From Acrocarpospora phusangensis (GTDB lineage Bacteria; Actinomycetota; Actinomycetes; Streptosporangiales; Streptosporangiaceae): 56,938 bases of DNA. Location of the stretch: contig NZ_BOOA01000056.1 of the NCBI RefSeq assembly GCF_016862995.1, positions 1-56,938 of the forward strand, read 5' to 3'. Below, in pieces: positions 32,759 to 41,691 of the stretch. The stretch's first letter is position 1; the number at the start of each line of letters is the position of its first letter. Position numbers and translations under genes: made by a program. A model generated the notes under the pieces. The model worked only from the letters and a program-made list of their open reading frames with translations, made no database searches and was not told the DNA's origin.

Positions 32759-35268
32759 TCCTCACCCTTCTCGCCATTATTTGTCTCTGCGTAGTCTGCA
32801 TCCTCACGGCCCCTCCGCGCTCCCTGCTGGAAGGCGGAGAACATGGCCCGTGCCTCCTCCGGCGTACGCTCCGGGGACGTGGGCGCGGACAGCGGCTGCG
32901 CGTGCTCCGGCTCGGTGGACTTCAGCTGGGGAGCGATGTGCGACTGGCGGACCCGGCGGGGGAGGCCCGCGTGGGTGCCGCTGGCGACCGACGAGCCGGG
33001 TTTCTGGGTGGAGGGCCCGGACGGGCCCGTCGGGCCCGAGGGCGCGGTTGAGGGCGCGCCCTGGGCCGGATCCTGCGGGCGGGAACGCCGCCGGGACGGC
33101 AGCGCGGGGGGTGCGCCGTTGGACTGCGCGGCCTGGGGCACCATCGACAGGGTCGTGTCGCTCCGGGGCGCCGGCGGCACCGGCTCCGTCCGCAGCGCTG
33201 CGGGCGTGAAGAACGGCGAGGTGTCCGGTCCTGCGCGCTCCGGGTCGTCCACGTCCGGCACCTCGCCGGTCGGCGGCATGACCGTGGCCTGGACGGTGGT
33301 CACCGCGGTCACCTTCGGCGCGGCGTGCGCTCCTCTGGAAGCCTGCGCGGGCGCCGGCGGGATCGCGGCGGGCGAGCCGTCCTCGGCCACCAGGGACCGG
33401 GGGACCAGCACGATGGCCGTGGTGCCGCCGTACGGGGAGGAGCGCAGGACGACGCCGATGCCGTACCGGGCGGCGAGCTGGCCGACGACGAACAGGCCGA
33501 GGCGGTCGGAGTCGGCCAGGTCGAACTCCGGCGGCACGGCCAGCTTCTCGTTGATCGCCTGGTACTCCTCGGGGGACAGGCCCAGGCCGCGGTCCTCCAC
33601 CTCCAGCACCAGCCCGTTGGCGACCATCTCGGCGCGCACCTGCACCTTGGTCTGCGGCGGCGAGAAGACGGTGGCGTTCTCGATCAGCTCGGCCACCAGG
33701 TGGATCAGGTCGGCCACCGAGGCGCCGGCCACCGCGGACTCCGGCATCGGCAGCACGGTCACCCGGGTGAAGTCCTCCACCTCGGCGACGGCGGCCCGGA
33801 CCACGTCGATGATCGGCACCGGCTTGCGCCAGGACCGGCCCGGGGCCGCCCCCGAGAGGATGATCAGGCCCTCGGCGTGGCGGCGCATGCGGGTGGTGAG
33901 GTGGTCCAGGCGGAACAGGTCCTCCAGCACCTCCGGCTCGGCGGCCCTGCGCTGCATGGAGTCGAGCAGGGTGAGCTGGCGGTGGAGCAGGCTCTGCTTG
34001 CGGCGGGCCAGGTTGAGGAAGACGTGGTTGACGCCGCGGCGCAGGTTGGCCTGGCCGACGGCGGCCTCGACCGCGGTGCGCTGCACCGAGCTGAACGCGT
34101 TCGCCACGTCCTCGACCTCGGTGGAGCCGCCCGCCACGATCGGCGGGGCCTCCGTCTCGATGTCGACGTCCTCGCCGCGCTTGAGGCGGTCCACGACGCG
34201 CGGGAGCCGTACGTCGGCGAGTTCCAGGGCGGCGTGGCGGAGCCCGGCGAGGTCGCGCACCAGGCGGCGGCCGAAGCGGACCGAGAAGATGATCGTGGCC
34301 ACCACGGCGATGAGGCCGACGCCGCCGGCGACGGCGATCCTGGCCATGATCCCGGTGGCCACCGCGGTGGCGCTCTCGGTGAGCGCGGCCGAGGACCGGA
34401 TCCGGGCGTCGTCCAGCCGGACGATGAGGCTGTCCACCGTGGACTTCCACTTGGCGGCCTCGGCCGGCAGCGGCCCGCCGGACCGCACCTGGTTGACGAT
34501 CTGCCCTTCCAGCACCTGGAACTGGGTGAACAGGTCGGAGCTGAGCACCGCCTCGTACGGCGCGCGGTGGCCGCCCTCGAGCACCGGCAGGTTCTTCGCG
34601 TAGAGGAACTGCCGGGTGGCGACCCACTCGCTGAAGCTGTTGTGCTCCTCGGCGGTCAGCTTGCCTCTGGCCAGCGCGCCGCGGATCAGGCCGTCCTCTC
34701 TGGCGATCATCTCGTGCGCGTTGCCCATCGCCTGCATGGCGTTGGCCTGCTGGAAGATGCCCAGATCGGGGACGGAGACCATCCGGTCGTAGACCCGGAA
34801 CAGCTCGTCCATGATCGCGTTGTACGCCTTGATCGCGTCCAGTCGCGTGGTGTTGCCCAGGGCGATCGAGTCACGGATGCGCGGCAGGGCCTCCAACTCG
34901 GTGAGGAGGCTGTCGAGGGGCGCGTGGAGTTCCTCGCTCATTGAGTCGCGCGTCTTCTGATCGCGGGCGGCCTTGTTGAAGGCGTCCACGGCGACGGTCG
35001 TCTTGGCCTGCATGGCGCTGAGCTCCGCCGAGCCCGTCTGCCCGTTGCTGAGCACGTCGGCGGAGAGTGCCCGCTCTTCCTGGATCCGCAGCCCGAGGTC
35101 TGTGGAGGTGACCCCGATCGTCTCGTACAGCGCGTTGGCCCGCAGAAGCGCGAGGCCGTCGCCGACGGTCAGATTGAGGACAAATCCCCACAAAGCACTC
35201 AGAGTCAGCAGAGGTAAGAGCAGCAACAAAAAGATCTTGAACCGAATCGACCGGTTTCTTGAACCCAT
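32755..35268 (-). CDS. cvnA: Conservon A: sensor histidine kinase-like membrane protein
   Basis: 837 residues from ATG 35268 (MGSRNRSIRFKI), preceded by CAGGAG; the upstream open frame has no good start. TM1 is FLLLLLPLLTLSALWGFVL, then a NIT-type helical sensor of about 270 residues, TM2 (about 315-338, IAVAGGVGLIAVVATIIFSVRF), a HAMP-like linker, LDHLTTRMRRHAEGLIILSGA, and a HATPase domain with ELIENATVFSPPQT and DRGLGLSPEEY. After the kinase core a Pro/Ala/Ser-rich tail of about 230 residues, ending EARAMFSAFQQGARRGR, is typical of CvnA. First gene of the A-B-C-D operon. Confidence 0.9.
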   Translation of the reverse strand: MGSRNRSIRFKIFLLLLLPLLTLSALWGFVLNLTVGDGLALLRANALYETIGVTSTDLGLRIQEERALSADVLSNGQTGSAELSAMQAKTTVAVDAFNKAARDQKTRDSMSEELHAPLDSLLTELEALPRIRDSIALGNTTRLDAIKAYNAIMDELFRVYDRMVSVPDLGIFQQANAMQAMGNAHEMIAREDGLIRGALARGKLTAEEHNSFSEWVATRQFLYAKNLPVLEGGHRAPYEAVLSSDLFTQFQVLEGQIVNQVRSGGPLPAEAAKWKSTVDSLIVRLDDARIRSSAALTESATAVATGIMARIAVAGGVGLIAVVATIIFSVRFGRRLVRDLAGLRHAALELADVRLPRVVDRLKRGEDVDIETEAPPIVAGGSTEVEDVANAFSSVQRTAVEAAVGQANLRRGVNHVFLNLARRKQSLLHRQLTLLDSMQRRAAEPEVLEDLFRLDHLTTRMRRHAEGLIILSGAAPGRSWRKPVPIIDVVRAAVAEVEDFTRVTVLPMPESAVAGASVADLIHLVAELIENATVFSPPQTKVQVRAEMVANGLVLEVEDRGLGLSPEEYQAINEKLAVPPEFDLADSDRLGLFVVGQLAARYGIGVVLRSSPYGGTTAIVLVPRSLVAEDGSPAAIPPAPAQASRGAHAAPKVTAVTTVQATVMPPTGEVPDVDDPERAGPDTSPFFTPAALRTEPVPPAPRSDTTLSMVPQAAQSNGAPPALPSRRRSRPQDPAQGAPSTAPSGPTGPSGPSTQKPGSSVASGTHAGLPRRVRQSHIAPQLKSTEPEHAQPLSAPTSPERTPEEARAMFSAFQQGARRGREDADYAETNNGEKGEE

Positions 35269-35379
35269 GGCCACTCCTGCAGTGCGTGGAGGCTCGCGCC
35301 GCATTTGGGGGGAAATGCACCTCCGGAAGATCGCACAGGAGACTAGCACCGATACTGTTCTGGCGCAGTGGAGGAACTG

Positions 35380-36177
35380 ATGATTACTGTGATTACCGGG
35401 GCAAGCGCGGGAATCGGCGCAGCTGCCGCCCTTGATCTGGCCAAAATGGGACACCAACTTGTCCTCGTGGGCCGCGACCGCGAACGGCTGACTTCGGTCG
35501 CCGAGCGTGCGGCGGCGGTTTCGGACAGTCACCCCAAGATCGTTATTACGGACTACGGCTCGTTCGCCTCGGTACGGCAGGCCGCCGACGAGATCCGCGA
35601 GCAGTACGACCGGATCGATGTGCTCGCCAACAACGCGGGGGTCATGACTCCGCGCCGCGAGACGACCTCGGACGGCCACGAGCTCATGATCCAGGTGAAC
35701 CACCTGTCGCCGTTCCTGCTGACCAACCTGCTCCTGGACCGGGTGACCCGCGTGGTGACCACGGCCTCCCGCGCCGCGTACACCGCGAAGCTCGACATTT
35801 CGGATTTATCCCGAAATGGGAGGAAATGGAATGGTTGGTTGCAGTATGGGGATTCGAAGCAGGCGAACATCCTGTTCACCGTGGGGCTCGCCCAGCGTGG
35901 CACCCCCGCCACCTGCTTCCACCCGGGCGTCATCCGCACCGGATTCGCCGCGGGAACCTTCATGATGCGCCTGCTCACGCTGCCCGGCATGGCCGAACCC
36001 CCCGAGGCCGGGGCGGGCCGCCTGGTCCACCTCGCCACCTCCCAGGACGGGCTCGACCATCCCGGTCGCTACTTCAAGAAGAACGAGCCTCAGCGGCTCA
36101 CCTCCGCGATGAGCGACCCGGCCCGCGCCGAGGCCCTGTGGGCCGCCAGCGCCGAAGCCACCGGCCTGACCGTCTGA
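35380..36177 (+). CDS. SDR family NAD(P)-dependent oxidoreductase
   Basis: 265 residues from ATG 35380 (MITVITGASAGIG), with GGAGG 6 bases upstream. Motifs: TGASAGIG (TGxxxGIG), NNAGVM and YGDSK (YxxxK) with a preceding TTASRAAYT serine. LANNAGVMTPRRETTSDGHELMIQVNHLSPFLLTNLLL resembles retinol-dehydrogenase/protochlorophyllide-reductase-like SDRs. Substrate unknown. Divergent from the conservon operon with 111 bases between the starts. Confidence 0.87.
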   Translation: MITVITGASAGIGAAAALDLAKMGHQLVLVGRDRERLTSVAERAAAVSDSHPKIVITDYGSFASVRQAADEIREQYDRIDVLANNAGVMTPRRETTSDGHELMIQVNHLSPFLLTNLLLDRVTRVVTTASRAAYTAKLDISDLSRNGRKWNGWLQYGDSKQANILFTVGLAQRGTPATCFHPGVIRTGFAAGTFMMRLLTLPGMAEPPEAGAGRLVHLATSQDGLDHPGRYFKKNEPQRLTSAMSDPARAEALWAASAEATGLTV

Positions 36178-36519
36178 ATCGGCGTCCTTATATATAGGTC
36201 GGCATTGGAACGGTTGAGCACGCCGACCATTCCGGGCCAGGCGCCGGGATCTCGCCGTTATCCGGCGTCGTTCACGCAGGTGACGCGTCTCGCCGCGTCG
36301 GCGCCAAGAAGGTCGGTCCATCCCCTCGACGGGTGGGGCCTTGGAACGGTCTGACACCCACCGGCGCACGAGCGTCGTCTTCGGCGTGCCGCGTCGCCGC
36401 GCCCTCCGGCCCATGGTTGGCGTGGTGGGTTTGGCGTGGGGTCGGTTGTCGGGATGAGTTCGGCGGATGTTCGGGTGGTGTTGGCCGTGGGCTAGGAAGC
36501 GGCCGTTAGCCTCCGGCGC
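36178..36519. other. Intergenic region, no gene seen
   Basis: 342 bases between the SDR gene and the acyltransferase. A TATATATAGG run occurs at 36189-36198, and GGTCGGC (36198-36204) can pair with GCCGACC (36226-36232) around a 21-base loop, a weak candidate terminator for the SDR gene. The ten-base TTGGAACGGT occurs twice (36208 and 36341 regions). Nothing else recognisable. Confidence 0.5.
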
Positions 36520-37575
36520 GTGACAGCGCCGTCTTCCGCCCGCCCCGAAGCGCCCGCGACCCCGACCGCTCCCGCACCGGCCCCGCCCGCCCCGGCGGCG
36601 AAGGAGCGCGATCCGTTCCTGGACAACGCCAAGTTCCTGGCCATCGTGATGGTGGTGGCCGGGCACCTGATCGAGGACCTGCGGGACGTGCAGGCCGCGC
36701 ACGCCCTGTACTTCTTCGTGTACCTGTTCCACATGCCGCTCTTCATCGTCATCAGCGGCTACCTGTCACGAAATTTCCGGGCCCTGCGCGCCCGCAAGCT
36801 GATCACCAGCCTCGCCGTCCCGTACGTGATCTTCGAGCTGGCCTACTCCCTGCCCCGCTACTTCCTGTACGGCAAGCTGGAGATCACCCTCCTCGACCCG
36901 TACTTCCTGACGTGGTTCCTCATGTCGCTGTTCCTGTGGCGGCTGTCGACCCCGCTCTGGTTCCAGGTGCGGTGGCCGCTGGCGGTGGCGGTGGGGATCT
37001 CCCTGCTGTCCGGCATGAACCCGCTGCCGGACGAGCTGTCGATGAACCGGACGATGGGCCTGCTGCCGTTCTACGTCCTCGGCCTGATGCTCAAGCCGGA
37101 GCACTTCCAGCTGCTCAAGCGGAGGTGGGTCAGGATCACGGGGGCGGTGGTGCTGGTCGTGGGGCTGGGCGTCGCGTTCGCCGTGCACCGGGGGGTCAAG
37201 ACCGAGTGGATCCGGTGGCGGCACGCCAACGGCCAGATCGGCGTGGACGACCTGACCGGGAGTGCCATCCGGCTGGCCCTGCTCGTGGTGGGGGCGCTCC
37301 TGGTGGCCGCGTTCCTGGCGGTGACCACCTCGCGGCGGACCTGGTTCACGGCTCTGGGCGCGGTCACGATCTACGCGTATCTGCTGCACGGATTCGCGGT
37401 GAAAGTCATCGAACGATTCCACGATTATCTGGTCAATCCGCTCGGAGTGGCGCTGATGCTCGTGGTCGCGGTGGGACTCACCGCCGTACTCTGCACGCCA
37501 TTCGTGCGAAAACTCACGCGCTGGGCCGTGGAGCCGGACATGTCGTGGGCATTCAACCGGAGAGCGCGCCCCTGA
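36520..37575 (+). CDS. Acyltransferase family 3 membrane protein (fucose 4-O-acetylase-like)
   Basis: 351 residues from GTG 36520, after a Pro/Ala-rich N-terminal tail of about 28 residues. The membrane domain begins ERDPFLDNAKFLAIVMVVAGHLIED, with the catalytic His typical of acyltransferase-3 proteins, then YLFHMPLFIVISGYLSRNF and roughly ten hydrophobic segments. This subgroup (COG3594, NolL-like) O-acetylates surface sugars from cytoplasmic acetyl-CoA. Its position just ahead of the glycan cluster suggests decoration of that polymer, which is inference. Confidence 0.85.
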   Translation: MTAPSSARPEAPATPTAPAPAPPAPAAKERDPFLDNAKFLAIVMVVAGHLIEDLRDVQAAHALYFFVYLFHMPLFIVISGYLSRNFRALRARKLITSLAVPYVIFELAYSLPRYFLYGKLEITLLDPYFLTWFLMSLFLWRLSTPLWFQVRWPLAVAVGISLLSGMNPLPDELSMNRTMGLLPFYVLGLMLKPEHFQLLKRRWVRITGAVVLVVGLGVAFAVHRGVKTEWIRWRHANGQIGVDDLTGSAIRLALLVVGALLVAAFLAVTTSRRTWFTALGAVTIYAYLLHGFAVKVIERFHDYLVNPLGVALMLVVAVGLTAVLCTPFVRKLTRWAVEPDMSWAFNRRARP

Positions 37576-37669
37576 CCCCGCACCTGGCTGGGCATTCCCG
37601 ATTGCCGGCGTAACTGTCGGCCGGGCGGAATACTCTGTTCGGCGTCGCCGAATTCGAGGGGTTCCGTAA

Positions 37670-38356
37670 ATGCGGAAAATACGCGATGTCGTATTAGCGG
37701 GCGTATGGATGTGCGTTGTTCTGGGCTGTTCTCCGCCGCCGGTTTCGTCACCGGCCCCGCAGGCGGAAAGCCGGGGCGCCGGGGGCCTGACCGAACTGCT
37801 GCTCACCCACGTCGACGGCATGCGCCGGGTGTACGGCCCCGAAGCGGGCGCCTACGGGCAGCTGCACGCCACCAGGGCCGGCCTCCAGGCGTTGGGCGCG
37901 GCCAGGCTGGACAAACCCGAGTGCCGCTCCTCCGGCCAGCTGGACGCCCGCGCGGTGGCCGGCGCCCCCGGAGCGGTCGTCTCCTTCGCCACTCCCTCGG
38001 CGACCGCCTCGGGCCCGGCCCGTACGGTCACCCAGGCGGTCGTGGCGGCCGACTGGTTCCCCGGGCCGCCCCCGGCCGCCTGCGCGCGCTACACGGCCAC
38101 CGTGGGCCGCGAGCGGATCGCGTACGTGACAACGCCCGTCACGGCGCCCGTCACGGCGCCCGGCTGGGGCCAGGACGCCCAGGGCTTCCTCACGGCCGCG
38201 GCGGGCGGCGGGCGGCACACGACCATCGGCTCGGTCGTCGTGCGCTACCGGGGCGTCGTGATGAGCCTGCTGGTGGTCGGCGCCACCGTGAAGCAGGCGG
38301 ACGTCGTCCGGCAGACCGATCTCGCGCTGGCCGGCCTCCGCCGCGTGATGGTTTAG
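37670..38356 (+). CDS. Hypothetical lipoprotein
   Basis: 228 residues from ATG 37670 with GAGGGG upstream. The signal peptide ends in the lipobox VVLGC (residues 16-20). The mature part is Ala/Gly/Pro-rich with two further cysteines (PECRSSG and AACARYT) that may form a disulfide. No known domain is recognised. Its stop overlaps the stop of the convergent glycosyltransferase gene (TTAG, 38353-38356). Confidence 0.7.
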   Translation: MRKIRDVVLAGVWMCVVLGCSPPPVSSPAPQAESRGAGGLTELLLTHVDGMRRVYGPEAGAYGQLHATRAGLQALGAARLDKPECRSSGQLDARAVAGAPGAVVSFATPSATASGPARTVTQAVVAADWFPGPPPAACARYTATVGRERIAYVTTPVTAPVTAPGWGQDAQGFLTAAAGGGRHTTIGSVVVRYRGVVMSLLVVGATVKQADVVRQTDLALAGLRRVMV

Positions 38357-40419
38357 ATCATCACGTGCTGTTCGGGGTGGCCGACGAAGCTGAACTGCGC
38401 GTTGCGGGTCAGCTTGTAGTCGGCCGCCTGCCAGGTGTGCGCCGTGGCGTCCGAGCCGCGCATGTAGACGAAGTTGAACCGGTCCGCCGAGTAGATGCGG
38501 ATGCCGTCCTCCTTCAGCCGCCGGACCAGCCGGGTGTCCTCGCCCGCGTTGACCGGTTCGAACGGGATCGAGCGGAGCAGGTCGGCCTTGGCCAGGATGG
38601 TGGCGCCCTGCACCAGGTGGGCGTAGCGGTGCTCCAGGCCGGGCAGCCGGTAGACCGTCGTGTTCGTGTCCGGGAAGTACGTGTAGTGCGCGCCCTTGCC
38701 GACCATCTCCGCCTCGGAGTAGTCGAACGAGCGGACCAGGTCGGAGAGGTAGTGCTCGCCGTACAGGTTGTCGTCGTCCATCTTGGCGATGAGCTCGCCC
38801 TCGGCGTGCGCGATGCCGTGGTTGAGCACCTCGCCGAGCGTGAAGGCCGGGGGCGCGGTGAGCACCTTCACGGCCGGGATGCCGGCGGCCAGCGCCTTGT
38901 CCCTGACCACGCCCGGGTCCTCGGACAGGCCGTGCAGCACCAGCACGAGTTCGAGGTTGCGGTGCCGCTGCCGGGCGACCTGGCTGATCGCGTGCTCCAG
39001 CTGCCCGGCCCGGTTGGTGGGCAGCACCACCGAGATCGAGTACGACCGCGGCGCGACCGGACGCCCGAGCGCCCGCAGGATCTGGTCGACCCGGTGCGAG
39101 AACAGGTGCTTGTCGAACACCTCACGCATGGCCAGGTGACCCTGCCGGGCCCGCAGCTCCGGACTGTTGATCAGGTACAGCGCCCGGTTGTACGCCTCCT
39201 CCTGCGAGTGCGCCACCGGGATGAGCTCGCCGAACGTCTCCTCGATCGCTCGGGACCACCCCGACAGCACGGTCGTGGCGGAGGCCGACAGCTCGAACAC
39301 CCGCCGCGCGCACATGGTCGGTGAGTCGATCACCGAGTTCACGTTCAGGAAGACCTTGTACATCTTGTACGCGGCCAGCATCTGCTCGTACGGCAATTCG
39401 CCCACGATGTGCGGCCGGTACTCCTCCGGCCAGGCGTACTTGTCGGCGACCGTGCCATTGCGGGCGAAAATGTGCAGCCCGAGCTCGCGGGCCGGCGCGA
39501 GAATCGTCTCCATCTGCTCGCGGCGTTCGGGGTGTTTGTCGCGGAAATACATGCCGCCGAAGACGATGTCGTACATGCGGCCCTGCTTGGTCTGGATCGG
39601 ATTGTGAATCCGGGGCTGGGCCGCGAACTGCAACACATCCACCCGATCATGTCCCAATATTTCGCGATATTTGGGGATCATGTCGCCGTCACACGTGTAC
39701 ACGTGGTCGAACAGCTTCGCGGTGTCGATGAAGAAGTCGAAGTTCGGCGGGTCCTCCTTGTTCCAGAAGACCGAGGGGATGCCCTCCCGCTTGCACCAGG
39801 CGAGCAGATCCCGGAGCTCCTGCTTCGGGGCGTTCGTCCCGGTCATCTGGTAACGCCAGCGGCCCTGGTTGCCGTGCCACGCCGACTCGCAGAACAGCAG
39901 GTCGGGCCGCTCCTCCGCGAAGATCTCCGGCCAGTCGGTGAGCCCGAACTCGATCTGGTTCCACTCGTACCGGAAGGCCATCCGGGAGAAGTCGTCCAGG
40001 ATCACCGCCACCTTGAGGTCCGGGCGGTTCATCACGCCTTCCGGCCACTGCAGGGTGGGGATCCTGACCTCGGGGCCCTTCAGCTCGGCCTGCGCCGCCG
40101 CCTCCACCACCGAGATGGGCGCCTTCGGGCTCTTGCGCCCCTTCATGGCCTTGGACAGGTCCCGCGGGAGCCGTACGAACTTGGCGGGCTTGGCGGCTCC
40201 CGTGAGGGCCTGGGCGACCCGGAACGGCCGCTGGGTCTGGGTGGCCTTGAGCTTCCAGATGGCGTACTCGGCGCGCGCCTCCTGAGTCGCCAGCTTCTTC
40301 TCCAGCTCGCGGATGCGCTGCTCGTAGCGCTCGACGACCTTGCGCTCCTCGGGCAGCCAGTTCACCGGCCCCAGCCGCTGGAACCGCGGCTCGTCGAAGG
40401 TCTCGTCGCTCTCAGCCAT
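38353..40419 (-). CDS. CgeB-like glycosyltransferase fused to a GT2 domain
   Basis: 688 residues from ATG 40419. An N-terminal coiled coil (about 22-50, ERKVVERYEQRIRELEKKLATQEAR) precedes a GT-B-like CgeB domain: LKVAVILDDFSRMAFRYEWNQIEF, PSVFWNKEDPPNFDFF, HVYTCDGDMIPKYREILG, and a SPTMCARRVFELSASATTVLSG acceptor/donor region to about 440. From about 465 a GT-A family 2 domain follows: SISVVLPTNRAGQLEHAISQVARQ, DDD in AKMDDDNLYGEHYL as the DXD motif, then AHLVQGATILAKADLL. Two transferase activities in one chain suggest alternating sugar addition to a polymer. It is encoded back-to-back with wecB on the same strand, the downstream gene of that unit. Confidence 0.85.
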   Translation of the reverse strand: MAESDETFDEPRFQRLGPVNWLPEERKVVERYEQRIRELEKKLATQEARAEYAIWKLKATQTQRPFRVAQALTGAAKPAKFVRLPRDLSKAMKGRKSPKAPISVVEAAAQAELKGPEVRIPTLQWPEGVMNRPDLKVAVILDDFSRMAFRYEWNQIEFGLTDWPEIFAEERPDLLFCESAWHGNQGRWRYQMTGTNAPKQELRDLLAWCKREGIPSVFWNKEDPPNFDFFIDTAKLFDHVYTCDGDMIPKYREILGHDRVDVLQFAAQPRIHNPIQTKQGRMYDIVFGGMYFRDKHPERREQMETILAPARELGLHIFARNGTVADKYAWPEEYRPHIVGELPYEQMLAAYKMYKVFLNVNSVIDSPTMCARRVFELSASATTVLSGWSRAIEETFGELIPVAHSQEEAYNRALYLINSPELRARQGHLAMREVFDKHLFSHRVDQILRALGRPVAPRSYSISVVLPTNRAGQLEHAISQVARQRHRNLELVLVLHGLSEDPGVVRDKALAAGIPAVKVLTAPPAFTLGEVLNHGIAHAEGELIAKMDDDNLYGEHYLSDLVRSFDYSEAEMVGKGAHYTYFPDTNTTVYRLPGLEHRYAHLVQGATILAKADLLRSIPFEPVNAGEDTRLVRRLKEDGIRIYSADRFNFVYMRGSDATAHTWQAADYKLTRNAQFSFVGHPEQHVMI

Positions 40420-40495
40420 GCCTCAGCCCTTGCTTGGTCGTCCGGATCAGTCATGCTACGGCCGAAGCCGTGGTCATTTGGGGGTTTTGTACGAC

Positions 40496-41635
40496 TTAGC
40501 CCACTGTTCCCCTGGCGGCCGGAGAAAGGTTCTCACCGCGCAACCACGCTGCGACCACGCGCGCGATCCGCAGGCCGGACTTGCCGTCCCAGAGCGGCGG
40601 CAGCTCCTCGCTCGGCGTCGCGGCGCCCTCGGCCAGCGCCACCGCGGCGGCGGCCGGCAGCTGCGCCGGGGTCACCAGCCGGTTGGTCCCGTGGGTGACG
40701 GTGATCGGCCGCTCGGTGTTCGGCCGGATCGTCAGGCAGGGCACGCCCAGCATGGTCGTCTCCTCCTGCACGCCGCCGGAGTCGGTCAGCACCAGCGCCG
40801 CCCCCCGGACCAGGGACAGGAACTCCACGTAGCCGAGCGGCTCGACGATCTTCAGGTTGGGTCCGTCCACCAGGCCGGCCTCGGCCAGGCGCTGCCGGCC
40901 GCGCGGGTGCAGCGGCACGACCACCGGCAGCTGCTCGGCCACCCCGAGCACGGCGTCCACCAGCTCCTTGGCAGAGGCGGGATCGTCCACGTTCGCGGGG
41001 CGGTGCAACGTTCCCACCGCGTACCGGCCGGAGAGTCCGAGCCGTTCCTGGACGGGGGCGGGGTCCAGCTTCGGCAGCGCCGAGAAAAGGCTGTCGATCA
41101 TCGGGTTGCCGACCAGGTGCGCCTTGCCGGCGGGCACGCCCTCGTGCGCCAGGTGGGAGAGCGCGTCCGGCGAGGTGCAGAACAGGATGTCGGCCAGCGC
41201 GTCCACGACGATGCGGTTGACCTCCTCCGGCATGCCCCGGTCGAAGGAGCGCAGGCCCGCCTCCACGTGCGCGGTCGGCACGCCGAGCTTGGCGCAGACC
41301 AGGATCGCGGCCAGCGTGGAGTTCACGTCGCCGTAGACGATCACCAGGCCGGGCTGCTCGCGCAGCACGACCTCCTCCAGGCCGGTCAGCAGCGCGGCGG
41401 TCTGCTGCGCGTGCGAGCCGGAGCCGACGGCCAGGTTGGCGAGCGGCTCGGGCAGGTTCAGGTCGACGAAGAAGACATCGGACATGAGGGCGTCGTAGTG
41501 CTGCCCGGTGTGGATGATGCCCTGCCGCACCCCCAGCTCGGCCAGACCGGATACGACTGGCGCGGCCTTCACGAAGTTGGGCCGGGCGCCCAGAACGTGC
41601 AGGACGAGCGTGTCGCTAAGCCGTGAATCCCTCAA
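40496..41635 (-). CDS. wecB: UDP-N-acetylglucosamine 2-epimerase (non-hydrolysing)
   Basis: 379 residues using TTG 41635 as start, with AAGGCAAGG upstream; no ATG or GTG lies between the conserved start of the fold and that codon, and this gives the usual family length. Motifs: VLGARPNFVKAAPVV, HTGQHYDALMSDVFF, VYGDVNSTLAA, HVEAGLRSFDRGMPEEVNRI, TLHRPANVD and LTDSGGVQEETTMLGVPCLTIRPNTERPIT. It converts UDP-GlcNAc to UDP-ManNAc. Together with WecC at 43459 it makes UDP-ManNAcA for a cell-surface glycan. Confidence 0.93.
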   Translation of the reverse strand: MRDSRLSDTLVLHVLGARPNFVKAAPVVSGLAELGVRQGIIHTGQHYDALMSDVFFVDLNLPEPLANLAVGSGSHAQQTAALLTGLEEVVLREQPGLVIVYGDVNSTLAAILVCAKLGVPTAHVEAGLRSFDRGMPEEVNRIVVDALADILFCTSPDALSHLAHEGVPAGKAHLVGNPMIDSLFSALPKLDPAPVQERLGLSGRYAVGTLHRPANVDDPASAKELVDAVLGVAEQLPVVVPLHPRGRQRLAEAGLVDGPNLKIVEPLGYVEFLSLVRGAALVLTDSGGVQEETTMLGVPCLTIRPNTERPITVTHGTNRLVTPAQLPAAAAVALAEGAATPSEELPPLWDGKSGLRIARVVAAWLRGENLSPAARGTVG

Positions 41636-41691
41636 TGACCTTGCCTTTCTTCTGGGACTGGGGCAAACGTTGCCTATGGTACGGTCACGCC

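Noticed and set aside
33325-34944. 539-residue open frame antisense to cvnA
   Set aside because: Composition (V/L/G/D/R/H) and lack of motifs mark it as a shadow of the conservon kinase.
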